Shown: positions 14,988 to 24,181, numbered from the stretch's first letter. The stretch: 64,000 nt of DNA from Trichococcus palustris (GCF_900114465.1 NZ_FOTD01000004.1:84463-148462), one strand, 5' to 3'. Made by a program: numbers and translations. The notes: a model not told the origin generated them from the letters alone.

Positions 14988-17054
14988 ATGTTTTTGGATA
15001 AACGCAGTTTGGAAATCATTAAAATCCTTTTGAAATATCCTCACTTGAAAAGTAAAGATTTGGAAGAAAAATTGAGTTTGTCAAGGAGGCAGATAACCTA
15101 TTCAATCGAGAAAGCAAACGGATGGCTGGAAGCGAACGGTTTGCCGGTCATTCAAAGGAACAACGCAGGAACTTTTCTCTTAACACAGAAAGTTCAGAAT
15201 TATTTTGCGGAGCAAATGCAATGGACCTGTTGGGAGAGCGAAACCGATTATATTCCCACTGAGCAGGAGCGCAGTCTGATGATTGTTTTGTATTTGATTG
15301 ACACGAGCGAAGAAGTTTCCTTGGCGCATTTGATGGATTTGTTGAAGGTGAGCAAAAATACGGCGTTGAGCGACGTTAAGCTGGCGATGAAATATATCGA
15401 ACCTTTCAAGCTTGCCATCACCTATTCACGCATGAGGGGATACTGCATATCAGGCGAGGAAATCGCAGCGCGTAGACTTATTCGAAAGTTAGTTATGGAT
15501 CTCCTGGAAATGTATCACGGATCGGATTTCATGGATGAGTTGCTTGGCGAGCGCCGGGAAGGAACGTTTGCACTTGTGCGGGAAATGGAACAATTACTCA
15601 ATATCAAGTATACCGATCAGAGTCTGGACGTTTTATCTTATGTAATCGCGTTCAATCTATCGCGTGCACAAAATAATCATCAACTGTCAAAGAAATCAAT
15701 GACACTTCATACGGATATTAAGGATACGCGGGAGTATAGGACAGTACAACAGATTCTAGAGGCGCATATGAGTCTGTCCGATTTGGAACGGAACTGGCTC
15801 ATCTTGCAGTTTTTGATGGCGAATATCCAACAATCTGCGATACACGACTTTGAAGAAACCCGACTGAAGGAAGCCGTCGAGCTAGTCATTTCCCTTTTTG
15901 AAGATAAGGTGTTCATCAAAGTGAGCGATCGGAGAATACTGATGGAAAGGCTGTTCATGCATCTTCGGCCAGCTTATTACCGAAGTAGATACCATTTGAA
16001 CCTGGAAGTCGACTCGTACGAGGCTTTCATACGCGGAGACGATAACTTGCTGATTTTGTTCAATATCATTCAGGAAATCATCTATCCGATTGAAGAATCG
16101 CTGCATGTGAGATTCCCTCAGAACGAACTGGCTTTGCTGACATTCTTGTTCGGAACAGAATTAGTAAACCAAGGGATTTCATTGAAGAACAAGACCATTG
16201 CGGTGGTTGTCTGTCCGAACGGATTGACTATTTCGCGGTTACTGAAGCATACGTTGAAGGATCTTTTTCCGGACTTTGTCTTCACGGAGACGTTGTCCTC
16301 GAGAGAATTCAGCAACTATCCCAGCAGATATGATATTGCCTTCACATCCGTTCCAGTTACTACAGATAAGTTATCCTTTTTGGTTGAACCGTTGATGTCG
16401 GACAGCGAAAAAATCGGATTGAAGAGGCAAGTCTATCAGAAACTTGGATTGTATGATGACGAAGCTGTGCAACGCATCATGGAGGTCGTCAAGCAGTATA
16501 CTCAGGTGACAGATGAGGAGAGTCTGGAGCAGGCATTGCATCAAGTGGTCTTGGCAAACAAATCGGAAACGAAAGCCGTAACTGACCAAAATACCCTGCC
16601 TGATCTGAATAGCTATTTTCCTCAGGATGCTATCCAAATGATTGACAGCGCTGAAGATTGGAAGGAAGCACTGGCCTTGGCATGTTCGCCATTGCTGAAA
16701 CGGGGCATCATCACTGAAAACTACATCGATGCTTTGATTGCGGAAAATGATACCGAAGAATCCTATAGCTTTTTGGGTGACTGCATGGCTATTCCGCATT
16801 CCTCGGTCGAGAAGGGTGTTCTCTCCGACGGCTTTGCATTGTTGATCTTGAAAAAGCCGGTACAATTCCGCAATCGTAAGCAAATCCGAATCATTACGCC
16901 GTTGGCAATCCTGAATCAATCCGTTCATCTGAAAGCAATCATCCAATTGAACCAGTTGGCAGAAGATGAGGTTGCAATCAATAGTATGTTGGCGGCAGTT
17001 GAGCCTACTGTCATAAGGGAAATCATCAAAGAAGCATCTAAAAAAAAGGTGTGA
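14988..17054 (+). CDS. PRD-containing transcriptional regulator (BglG/MtlR type) with PTS EIIB- and EIIA-like domains
   Basis: The start at ATG 14988 follows AGGAGGGG, giving 688 residues. Order of domains: N-terminal helix-turn-helix (SKDLEEKLSLSRRQITYSIEKAN, about 20-50), a second HTH (HLMDLLKVSKNTALSDVKLA, about 105), two PTS-regulation domains (about 170-390), an EIIB-like domain with Cys in VVVCPNG (about 407), and an EIIA-like domain with His in AIPHSS (about 603). Phosphorylation of these His/Cys residues by the PTS couples activity to sugar supply. It precedes and very likely controls the aldolase/PTS/dehydratase genes. No RNA antiterminator site was seen, which favours a DNA-binding activator. 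Confidence 0.87.
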   Translation: MFLDKRSLEIIKILLKYPHLKSKDLEEKLSLSRRQITYSIEKANGWLEANGLPVIQRNNAGTFLLTQKVQNYFAEQMQWTCWESETDYIPTEQERSLMIVLYLIDTSEEVSLAHLMDLLKVSKNTALSDVKLAMKYIEPFKLAITYSRMRGYCISGEEIAARRLIRKLVMDLLEMYHGSDFMDELLGERREGTFALVREMEQLLNIKYTDQSLDVLSYVIAFNLSRAQNNHQLSKKSMTLHTDIKDTREYRTVQQILEAHMSLSDLERNWLILQFLMANIQQSAIHDFEETRLKEAVELVISLFEDKVFIKVSDRRILMERLFMHLRPAYYRSRYHLNLEVDSYEAFIRGDDNLLILFNIIQEIIYPIEESLHVRFPQNELALLTFLFGTELVNQGISLKNKTIAVVVCPNGLTISRLLKHTLKDLFPDFVFTETLSSREFSNYPSRYDIAFTSVPVTTDKLSFLVEPLMSDSEKIGLKRQVYQKLGLYDDEAVQRIMEVVKQYTQVTDEESLEQALHQVVLANKSETKAVTDQNTLPDLNSYFPQDAIQMIDSAEDWKEALALACSPLLKRGIITENYIDALIAENDTEESYSFLGDCMAIPHSSVEKGVLSDGFALLILKKPVQFRNRKQIRIITPLAILNQSVHLKAIIQLNQLAEDEVAINSMLAAVEPTVIREIIKEASKKKV

Positions 17055-17081
17055 TGTAAAAAAGAAAGGGAGGCAGAAAGA

Positions 17082-17705
17082 ATGGAATTGACTAAATTTC
17101 CTAAAGTAACCATCATTTTGCGCGGCTATAACTATAACCAAGTGAGAACGGTGATGGAAGCTCTCGAAGGACAGGAAGAACAATATGCGTTGGAGATAAC
17201 ATTAAATTCTCCTGATGTTTTTGAAACAATCCGCAAAACAACAGAGGAATACGGCGACCGCTTTCTGATCGGAGCTGGGACAGTGTTGAATCTGGAGGAT
17301 GCCCGAAAAGCAGTCGATGCAGGTGCTGCCTTCATCCTGTCACCAGTTGTATTGAGCGAAGAAGTTATTTCATTCTGTAAGAACAAAGGTGTTTTGACAG
17401 TGCCTGCAGCGATGACGCCATCAGAAGTGCATGCGTTGAAAGAAGCCGGGGCGGATATCATCAAAATATTTCCGGCCACATCCGTGGATATCAGCCATTT
17501 CAACGCGCTGATGGGCCCTCTGGGAGTCACACCGTTCATGGCCGTTGGTGGCGTTAATCAAGACAATGCTCATACATTTCTGGAGAACGGTGCCCAGTTT
17601 GTGGGTATTGGTTCGGGCATCTTCGAAAAAGAAGATATTCAAGCGTGTAATGTAAATAATTTAAAAAAATCATTAGCAGCTTTTCATGAAAAGCTGAATA
17701 GTTAA
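17082..17705 (+). CDS. KDPG/KDPGal-type aldolase (2-dehydro-3-deoxy-6-phospho sugar-acid aldolase)
   Basis: The protein has 207 residues, the usual family length. It has the class I aldolase pattern: LEITLNSP (Glu general base, about 38), GAGTVLNLEDARKAVDAGA, VPAAMTPSEV, and the Schiff-base Lys in DIIKIFPA (about 127), then GPLGVTPFMAVGGV. The enzyme splits a 6-phospho-2-keto-3-deoxy acid into pyruvate and glyceraldehyde-3-phosphate. The dehydratase at 19924 points to the galactonate series (DgoA role). It lies between the regulator and the PTS genes on the same strand. Confidence 0.88.
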   Translation: MELTKFPKVTIILRGYNYNQVRTVMEALEGQEEQYALEITLNSPDVFETIRKTTEEYGDRFLIGAGTVLNLEDARKAVDAGAAFILSPVVLSEEVISFCKNKGVLTVPAAMTPSEVHALKEAGADIIKIFPATSVDISHFNALMGPLGVTPFMAVGGVNQDNAHTFLENGAQFVGIGSGIFEKEDIQACNVNNLKKSLAAFHEKLNS

Positions 17706-17717
17706 GGTGGGAAGCAG

Positions 17718-18179
17718 ATGAGTCTGGACTTGAAAATCAATGATGAACTAGTATTTTTGAATTTGAAATGCGACAAGAATGAAGAAGTATTGGGATTGTT
17801 GTCCGAACAACTATATAAGTTGGGGTACGTCAAAGAAGGTTATCGTGAAGCGGTGCTGGAAAGGGAAAAAATTTATCCGACCGGTTTACCATCCTTGGGC
17901 CATAAGATTGCGATTCCGCATGCTGACTATAATTTGGTGAACAAAACGACCATCGCGATTGGCGTATTGGATGAAACGGTGACATTCCAATCCATGGAAA
18001 ACGTGGAACAGCCACTAGACATCAAAATAGTCATTATGCTGGCCATCAGCGAACCGCATGGGCAAATCGAGATGCTGCAGAAGATTGTCTCCATTATCCA
18101 GGATGAGAGCTTAACGGAAAGAATCGCCACTTCGAAGTCGAAAGATGAAATCATGAACGTACTTGAATATATATTATAA
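17718..18179 (+). CDS. PTS EIIA component, galactitol/fructose-type
   Basis: The protein has 153 residues and the EIIA-2 fold pattern: GYVKEGYREAVLEREKIYPTGL, then KIAIPHADY with the phosphorylated His at about residue 67, and VIMLAISEPHGQIEMLQKIVSII. It accepts phosphate from HPr and passes it to the EIIB encoded 18 bases downstream. Start codon ATG 17718 has AAGGTGGGAAG upstream. Confidence 0.88.
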   Translation: MSLDLKINDELVFLNLKCDKNEEVLGLLSEQLYKLGYVKEGYREAVLEREKIYPTGLPSLGHKIAIPHADYNLVNKTTIAIGVLDETVTFQSMENVEQPLDIKIVIMLAISEPHGQIEMLQKIVSIIQDESLTERIATSKSKDEIMNVLEYIL

Positions 18180-18197
18180 GAAAGTAGGAGATCAGAT

Positions 18198-18473
18198 ATG
18201 AAAAGAGTATTAGTAGCTTGTGGAAACGGAATTGCAACGTCAACAGTAGTGGCTTCAAAAATTAGAGAATATGCAGAAAATGCAGGAGTAATCATCAAAA
18301 CGGAACAATGTAAATTAATGGAGGTTCCTGGAAAAGGGGATGATTATGATTTAGTTGTCACTACAGGCCAATTTGGCGGACAAGTTAATACTCCTGTCGT
18401 GGGCGCTTTATCATTGTTAACTGGTATCGGTAAAGAAGCTACTCTTAAAGAGATTTTGAGTTATCTAAAATAA
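18198..18473 (+). CDS. PTS EIIB component, galactitol family
   Basis: The protein has 91 residues. It starts MKRVLVACGNGIATSTVV, the phospho-cysteine loop of galactitol-type EIIB with Cys8, and continues DLVVTTGQF. It receives phosphate from EIIA and gives it to the substrate bound by EIIC. From here to about 19900 the DNA is more AT-rich than the flanking dehydratase and aldolase genes. Confidence 0.88.
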   Translation: MKRVLVACGNGIATSTVVASKIREYAENAGVIIKTEQCKLMEVPGKGDDYDLVVTTGQFGGQVNTPVVGALSLLTGIGKEATLKEILSYLK

Positions 18474-18497
18474 AAAACAGATTTAGGAGGAAAAAAT

Positions 18498-19898
18498 ATG
18501 TGGGATGCAATTATGTCAGGATTTAATTGGCTTATTGGCGCTGGGCCAACAGTGATGTTGCCCATTATTATAACCATTATTGGTTTAGTATTTGGCTTGA
18601 AATTAGGAAAAGCATTTAAATCTGGTTTAACCTTAGGTATTGGTTTTGCTGGAATCAGGTTATTGCTGGATTATATGTCCTCAAACTTAGGACCTGCAGC
18701 TAAAGCGATGGTTGAAAACATCGGGATTAATTTAGATGTCCTTGATGTTGGCTGGGGATCCATTGCAGCGATAACGTGGTCTTCTCCAATTATTGTATTT
18801 ATTGTTTTTGCAATATTTGCAGTAAATATTATCATGTTATTAACCAAAATGACTAATACATTAGATGTTGATATTTGGAATTATCACCATATGGCCATTG
18901 TGGGTATTATGGTGCACTATGTCACAAAAAATATTTGGCTTGGCATTGGAGCTTCCGTTGTCATGGCCATGACAACCTTTAAGATAGCCGATTGGTCTCA
19001 ACCATTAATTGAAAAATTCTTTGGCATTCCTGGAGTTTCACTACCAACAGTCTCGGCAACCTCTACATTGCTGCTTGCTTGGCCTTTAAATTGGTTGCTG
19101 GATAGGATTCCTGGCATTAATAAAATTAATATAACTCTTAAAGATGTTCAAAAATACCTTGGTTTTTTTGGAGATCAAATGATATTAGGTTTGATATTAG
19201 GTTCAGCTATTGGTTTATTAGGCGGGTACAGTATTACAGCTTCCTTGCAATTAGGTGTAAGTATGTCTGCAGTATTAGTTATTATTCCTAAAATGACTTC
19301 TTTATTTGTTGAAGGATTAATGCCTATTTCAGAAGCAGCACAGAACTGGTCTCAAAGAAAATTCAAAAATAGAAAACTGTTTATCGGTTTAGATGCAGCG
19401 ATTGTAGTAGGAAACCAAGATGTAATCACTACTGCATTGATTTTAATTCCTTTAACTATTGGACTTGCGTTTATATTACCCGGGAATAGAATGCTTCCTT
19501 TTGCTGACCTAGCAATCATCCCCTTTAGAATTGCCTTTGTTGTTGCACTCACACGTGGAAACTTCTTCAAAAACATCATTATTGGACTAGCAACTACAAC
19601 AGCTATTTTATACGCCGGTTCCATTACAGCACCTATTCTTACTGAGCTTGCATCTTCGATAGGTATTCAAGTGGCGGTTGTTGGTGGAGCTCTATTCATC
19701 TCATCATTTTCAGCAACCAGCTTATCGCATAGTTTCTTAGTATTCTTTGCCTTTGTTGGTCCATTACTAATAACGATGCCTATTATGATTGCCGTTATTG
19801 CAATATGCTGGTATTACTTTGAAGTTATCAAGCCTAAATCTAAAAAGGTTAAAGAAGAAATGGAAGTAGAAATAGTAAGTGCAGAGCAATCTTATTGA
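18498..19898 (+). CDS. PTS EIIC permease, galactitol family
   Basis: The protein has 466 residues with about ten to twelve membrane segments. Typical GatC features are WDAIMSGFNWLIGAGPTVMLPI at the start, GLTLGIGFAGIRLLLDYM, WNYHHMAIVG, and FVEGLMPISEAAQ. It carries the substrate through the membrane while EIIB phosphorylates it. The substrate is not readable from the sequence. Neighbouring DgoD- and DgoA-like genes suggest a hexonate such as galactonate or a galactitol-related compound. AGGAGG stands 8-13 bases before ATG 18498. Confidence 0.88.
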   Translation: MWDAIMSGFNWLIGAGPTVMLPIIITIIGLVFGLKLGKAFKSGLTLGIGFAGIRLLLDYMSSNLGPAAKAMVENIGINLDVLDVGWGSIAAITWSSPIIVFIVFAIFAVNIIMLLTKMTNTLDVDIWNYHHMAIVGIMVHYVTKNIWLGIGASVVMAMTTFKIADWSQPLIEKFFGIPGVSLPTVSATSTLLLAWPLNWLLDRIPGINKINITLKDVQKYLGFFGDQMILGLILGSAIGLLGGYSITASLQLGVSMSAVLVIIPKMTSLFVEGLMPISEAAQNWSQRKFKNRKLFIGLDAAIVVGNQDVITTALILIPLTIGLAFILPGNRMLPFADLAIIPFRIAFVVALTRGNFFKNIIIGLATTTAILYAGSITAPILTELASSIGIQVAVVGGALFISSFSATSLSHSFLVFFAFVGPLLITMPIMIAVIAICWYYFEVIKPKSKKVKEEMEVEIVSAEQSY

Positions 19899-19923
19899 TT
19901 AATTGTATAATGGAGGATGAATA

Positions 19924-21069
19924 ATGAAAATTACTGAAATAAAAGTATATAAAGTCAAACCAAGATGGATTTTCATCAAAATCAGCACCGATGAAGGTAT
20001 CGATGGCTGGGGGGAAATGATTTCTGGTACGAAAACCGAAACGGTCGTTGCGGGCGCCTATGAAATGGGTAACCGGATCATCGGCCGGAATCCAATGGAA
20101 ATCGAAAGAATTTGGCAAGAACTGCACCGCTCGTTCTTTAGAGGTGGTCCAATCAACGGCACAATCATTTCCGGGATTGAGATGGCGCTTTGGGACATCA
20201 AAGGCAAGTACTACAATGCACCGGTTTATGAATTGCTGGGCGGTGCTGTTCGCGACAACATCATGGTGTACTCTTGGATCGGCGGCGACCGGCCGGACGA
20301 AGTCGTGGAAAGTGCCTTGGATAGGCTGGACCGAGGATTTAAAGCCATTAAGATGAATGCCACCGAGGAGCTTCACTATATCGACTCCTTCAAAAAAGTT
20401 CAGGAGGTCGTGGACAGAGTCGCTTCAATCCGGAACAAAGTCGGTTATGATTTGGAAATCGGCGTCGATTTCCACGGACGCGTCCACAAACCGATGGCAA
20501 AAGTCTTGGCAAAGGAATTGGAACCGTACAAGCCTATGTTTTTGGAGGAAGTCGTTCTGCCTGAGAATGAGGAGCACTTTGCCGAAATCGCGCAGCATGT
20601 ATCGACTCCACTGGCAACTGGGGAAAGACTGTACACAAGATGGCAATTCAAAAACATCTTCAAACAAGGTGCCATCGATATCATCCAGCCGGATGTCGCT
20701 CTTGTCGGCGGTATCCTGGAAACGAAGAAAATAGCTGCGATGGCCGAAGCCTACGACATGGCGGTTGCACCACATGCTCCATACGGCCCGATTGCCTTAG
20801 CTGCGACTTTACAAGTCGATGCCTGCACGCCGAACGTCTTCATCCAAGAACAAAGCCTCGGTATCCATTACAACAAAGGCTTCGACCTCTTGGATTTTGT
20901 GAAGAACAAGGAAATGTTCCAATACAAGGACGGCTTCGTCGAACTCCCAACCAAGCCGGGTTTGGGTATCGAAATGAACGAAGAATTCGTAGAGGAAATC
21001 GCGCAGGAAGGCCTGATCTGGACCAACCCAATGTGGAAAAACTACGATGGTACGATAGCTGAATGGTGA
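19924..21069 (+). CDS. dgoD: D-galactonate dehydratase-like enolase-superfamily enzyme
   Basis: The protein has 381 residues, essentially the length of E. coli DgoD, and resembles it from the start (MKITEIKVYKVKPRW) to the end (TIAEW). Metal and acid/base residues are present: VDFHGR (Asp and His near 183-185), FLEEVV (Glu near 206), GERLYTR (Glu near 234), DIIQPDV (Asp near 254) and APHAPYGP (His near 284). DgoD removes water from D-galactonate to give 2-keto-3-deoxygalactonate. In this operon no 2-keto-3-deoxygalactonate kinase is found, so the true substrate may be phosphorylated. It is the last gene before a strong terminator. Confidence 0.9.
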   Translation: MKITEIKVYKVKPRWIFIKISTDEGIDGWGEMISGTKTETVVAGAYEMGNRIIGRNPMEIERIWQELHRSFFRGGPINGTIISGIEMALWDIKGKYYNAPVYELLGGAVRDNIMVYSWIGGDRPDEVVESALDRLDRGFKAIKMNATEELHYIDSFKKVQEVVDRVASIRNKVGYDLEIGVDFHGRVHKPMAKVLAKELEPYKPMFLEEVVLPENEEHFAEIAQHVSTPLATGERLYTRWQFKNIFKQGAIDIIQPDVALVGGILETKKIAAMAEAYDMAVAPHAPYGPIALAATLQVDACTPNVFIQEQSLGIHYNKGFDLLDFVKNKEMFQYKDGFVELPTKPGLGIEMNEEFVEEIAQEGLIWTNPMWKNYDGTIAEW

Positions 21070-21096
21070 TTCAGCGGTTGTTATGATAATACATTT

Positions 21097-21147
21097 GAAG
21101 CATGCCCCGGATTGTCGCCTTGTTGCGACGGCCCGGGGCATGCTTTT
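21097..21147 (+). terminator. Intrinsic terminator of the PTS/dgoD operon
   Basis: AAGCATGCCCCGG pairs with CCGGGGCATGCTT, with an inner GTCGC/GCGAC hairpin, followed by TTTT. Confidence 0.88.
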
Positions 21148-21159
21148 TGCGCGTCGGGA

Positions 21160-21330
21160 ACGGCGGAATAACCCGCCAATCATGCTGCGGCGGTTTAAAT
21201 TCAGATGCGACAGCGCCGAATAATCCGCCGAGCACATTCCGGAGGGTTATTACATCTCAGGCCGGTTTCCATAAACCCGCCGCTCCTTTTCCGGCGGGTT
21301 ATTCCCTGATAAATCGAATCAATATAACCC
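21160..21330. repeat. AACCCGCCG-type palindromes, cluster 1
   Basis: Four or five units, e.g. GGAATAACCCGCC with GGCGGTTTAAAT, GAATAATCCGCCGA with CGGAGGGTTATT, and a perfect one at 21271-21304 (ATAAACCCGCCG with CGGCGGGTTATT). Spacing is about 45 bp. Confidence 0.6.
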
Positions 21331-21422
21331 GCCGAACTTATGCCTGAGCTACCCATCAGATCCCCAACAACATTTATGAATGTAAAAACAATCATAGAGT
21401 AGAGCCTCCGCGTATACTATGT

Positions 21423-22346
21423 TTGACAACTGAATTGGGGGTGATCTCTATCGCATACAAGGAACGGACGAAGTCGACGCTTATGAACATTTATGAGATA
21501 TTGTCTTCGCGTACGCATCTGGAAAATGATGACTATTATTACTATCTCAATTTGAAAAAGGGGTTCGAAGGAGAAAGGCGCTTTGATGAATACACCGAAA
21601 AATTCAATGAATATTGCCTCATCCTGAATGATCTGCAATTGGAAATCAAGCGTGCGTCCTTTCAAGTCGATGCCTTACTGATATGCGCCGACAGAATTTT
21701 GTTGTATGAAATAAAAAACTATGAAGGCGTACATCTGTGGGGGAGTGAAAAATTTACGAAACGGAACGGGATCGCAATGGAAAATCCCGCTATGCAATTA
21801 CAGAAGACGCGGGTTCGGCTTGAATTGCTCCTTCTGGAATTGGGCTGCCAAATGGAGGTAGAAGCTTTTGTAGTCTACATCAATCCGGAATTTACATTGC
21901 TGGGTGCTCCAAACGAAGATGGATTCATACTTCCAAGCCAGATTTCCGGATATTTTCGGAATCTGCGGATGACCATACCGCCTACTGCCGAGCAGAGGAA
22001 ATTGGCAGAATCACTGACAAAACTCCACAATCCTGATTACCCAAGCAAAATGCCGGTATATCGTTACGATCAATTAAGCAAAGGCATCCCGTGCACCGCA
22101 TGCGGTTCGCTGTTTGAAACATTCAAGAGCCGTTACCAACAATGCGCAAACTGCGGAAAAAGAATAAATGTCAAAACCGCAATCAAAACCAGCATTTCGG
22201 ATTTCCGCATTTTGTTTCCGCAAGAAAAAGTGACGTCCGTTCGTATGATGGATTGGTGCGGGGTCGGTCGGAGGGATCGCATCTTTCGGATTCTGAAGGA
22301 GGACTGCCTGTCTAGAGGCAGTGGGAATAATCGCTACTATCTTTGA
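21423..22346 (+). CDS. NERD-domain protein with C-terminal zinc-finger-like region
   Basis: About 285-307 residues. The NERD core is FEGERRFDEYTEKFNEYCLILNDL, FQVDALLICADRILLYEIKNYEGVHLWG, with Asp and E-x-K of the restriction-like fold. Near residue 220 a Cys4 finger follows (CTACGSLF...CANCGKR). The start is unclear: TTG 21423 is in frame but lies right after a TATACT box (21413-21418). GGGGGTGAT at 21437-21445 precedes no ordinary start, and ATG 21483 is the first in-frame ATG. Function unknown. It is the fourth NERD gene in the window and is more distant from the other three. Confidence 0.72.
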   Translation: MTTELGVISIAYKERTKSTLMNIYEILSSRTHLENDDYYYYLNLKKGFEGERRFDEYTEKFNEYCLILNDLQLEIKRASFQVDALLICADRILLYEIKNYEGVHLWGSEKFTKRNGIAMENPAMQLQKTRVRLELLLLELGCQMEVEAFVVYINPEFTLLGAPNEDGFILPSQISGYFRNLRMTIPPTAEQRKLAESLTKLHNPDYPSKMPVYRYDQLSKGIPCTACGSLFETFKSRYQQCANCGKRINVKTAIKTSISDFRILFPQEKVTSVRMMDWCGVGRRDRIFRILKEDCLSRGSGNNRYYL

Positions 22347-22464
22347 CAATGATGCGGGGTATATGTAATGGTGGGTAGCCAGATCTGGAAAGGATATTTT
22401 ACGGACGTAGCCCCACATTCATGGTCTTACTATGAATGTTTTTCAAAGACAATCGAATACACGA

Positions 22465-22500
22465 GAATCGGACCAGGAGATACAGCTGGTCCGATTTTGT
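22465..22500 (+). terminator. Probable terminator after the NERD/zinc-finger gene
   Basis: AATCGGACCAG pairs with CTGGTCCGATT over GAGATACAG-like loop bases, followed by TTGTTGG. Confidence 0.65.
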
Positions 22501-22534
22501 TGGTGCTGTGGTTATTGAGGGGGTAATTTCAAAG

Positions 22535-22750
22535 TAATATGGTCGGAAAAACCCGCCGAAATATAGCCGGAAGGTTAATCCCGCAATAATGTGATCGAAT
22601 TAACCCGCCATACTCCACTCGGCGGGCGGTTCGCGAGAAATAGTTATTAGAAAAACCCACCGAGTTCCGTTCGACCGTTTCATTCCGAGACCAGTTGACA
22701 AGGAAAACCCGCCGGCCACATCCGTCCGACATCATCTAGCCGGATATTAA
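22535..22750. repeat. AACCCGCCG-type palindromes, cluster 2
   Basis: Units at about 45-50 bp spacing: AAAACCCGCCGAAATATAG with CCGGAAGGTTAAT, AATTAACCCGCC with CGGCGGGCGGTT, AAAAACCCACCGAG with CGACCGTTTCATT, and AAAACCCGCCGGCC. Confidence 0.6.
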
Positions 22751-23311
22751 ATAATATCGTAATGAAGGCTGATATTTTTTTTGATTGCGAGGCACTAAGA
22801 GTGTAAGAAAGAAAGAAAATATGGTAGAATTCAAATATATATATCGACGTAAGTTCCCCTCTCTGGACCCACTAAGATAATAGATTTAGTATCCTAACCA
22901 TCCTAAGCATTCCCTCTTGATAGATTGTTTGCCAATCGTAACGAACTCAATAATGAAAGCGTTGTCTTTTGTGAGTGTTTATACTTCCTCGATTTGGATT
23001 ACCCACAACGATTTTGCAAAGAAAAGTCATTTTACACCTCGTAAAATGTCGCAAAATACTATGAGCGACTCCCCCAAAAAAAGCAACTTCCAATAGCAGC
23101 TCTCATTTGTTTCCTTCTATATAATAGCAACAAAAAGAACGCCTTAAAAATATTTATGATAAAAACCGGAATCTATTGTTTCAAGTGGAAGCCATTGATC
23201 CGTCATCATGAATTTCTTTAGCAGGCACCGAACTGCCTTCAGTAAGGGATGGCAGGAAAGTGGAACACCGTTTATTTCAATAAGGCAGAATCGTCAAAAA
23301 GAGGTGAGAAC
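22751..23311. other. Long leader/intergenic region before accD
   Basis: No gene is supported. A nested inverted repeat (23011-23057) places ATTTTAC/GTAAAAT inside ATTTTGC/GCAAAAT. TAGAAT near 22823 could be a -10 box. GAGGTGAGAA at 23301-23310 is the accD ribosome site. Confidence 0.45.
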
Positions 23312-24181
23312 ATGGAAGCATTTCGTAACCGCCCCCTCTTTCCCATCAAGCGCGATGCTTATGAAACAGATGCGCAGAGACCCATTGTTCCTGTAGGATT
23401 ATGGGAAAAATGCCCTCAGTGCCAAACGATCATTTACAGCAAATCCTTGGGAAAGGCAAAAGTATGTCCGCACTGTGGCTACAATTTCCGGATTACGGCC
23501 TATGATCGGCTGAACTTGATCATTGATGAAGGCACTTTTTACGAATGGAACGCGGTCATGCCTGCAGAAAATCCGTTAGATTTTCCGGGCTATGATGAAA
23601 AATTATTGGATGCCAAAGGAAGAACCGGTCTGGATGAGGCTGTCATAACCGGAACGGCTGCCATCGATAGGAAGAGGATCGCGTTATGCGTGATGGATTC
23701 CAATTTCATCATGGCAAGCGTGGGGAAAGTCGTCGGCGAGAAGATCACGCAGGCATTTGAGCGTGCGACCGAAGAACAGCTGCCGATCATCGTCTTCACG
23801 GCTTCCGGCGGGGCCAGAATGCAGGAAGGCATCATGTCCCTGATGCAGATGGCCAAAGTGAGCATAGCGGTATCCAACCATAGCCATGCGGGCCTCCTGT
23901 ATATCGCCGTACTGACGGACCCGACGACGGGTGGGGTGACGGCAAGTTTTGCGACGCAAGGGGATATTATTCTGGCTGAAGCAAGCTCTACGGTGGGGTT
24001 TGCCGGGAAAAGGGTCATCGAACAGACCATCAAAGCAAAACTGCCGGAAGGCTTTCAGACGGCGGAAAAAGTAATGCAGAATGGCTTCATCGATAAAATT
24101 GTTATCAGGAAAGACTTAAGGAAGACATTGCAACATATATTGGCGTTACATGATCCAGAAGAGATGGGTGATGAAAAGTGA
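23312..24181 (+). CDS. accD: Acetyl-CoA carboxylase, carboxyltransferase beta subunit
   Basis: The start ATG 23312 follows GAGGTGAGAA, giving 289 residues. The N-terminal Cys4 zinc finger (CPQC at 34-37, CPHC at 52-55) and the crotonase-like core ([12 protein letters not shown] as [12 protein letters not shown], then [12 protein letters not shown]) are diagnostic. With AccA it transfers carboxyl from carboxybiotin to acetyl-CoA to make malonyl-CoA. accA follows with a 4-base overlap. The usual Lactobacillales neighbours (fab genes, accB, accC) are absent here, so this may be a second, cluster-dedicated copy. Confidence 0.93.
   Translation: MEAFRNRPLFPIKRDAYETDAQRPIVPVGLWEKCPQCQTIIYSKSLGKAKVCPHCGYNFRITAYDRLNLIIDEGTFYEWNAVMPAENPLDFPGYDEKLLDAKGRTGLDEAVITGTAAIDRKRIALCVMDSNFIMASVGKVVGEKITQAFERATEEQLPIIVFTASGGARMQEGIMSLMQMAKVSIAVSNHSHAGLLYIAVLTDPTTGGVTASFATQGDIILAEASSTVGFAGKRVIEQTIKAKLPEGFQTAEKVMQNGFIDKIVIRKDLRKTLQHILALHDPEEMGDEK

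Noticed and set aside
16371..17183. 270-codon minus-strand ORF
   Set aside because: Antisense to the EIIA part of the PRD regulator; Phe/His-rich shadow translation.
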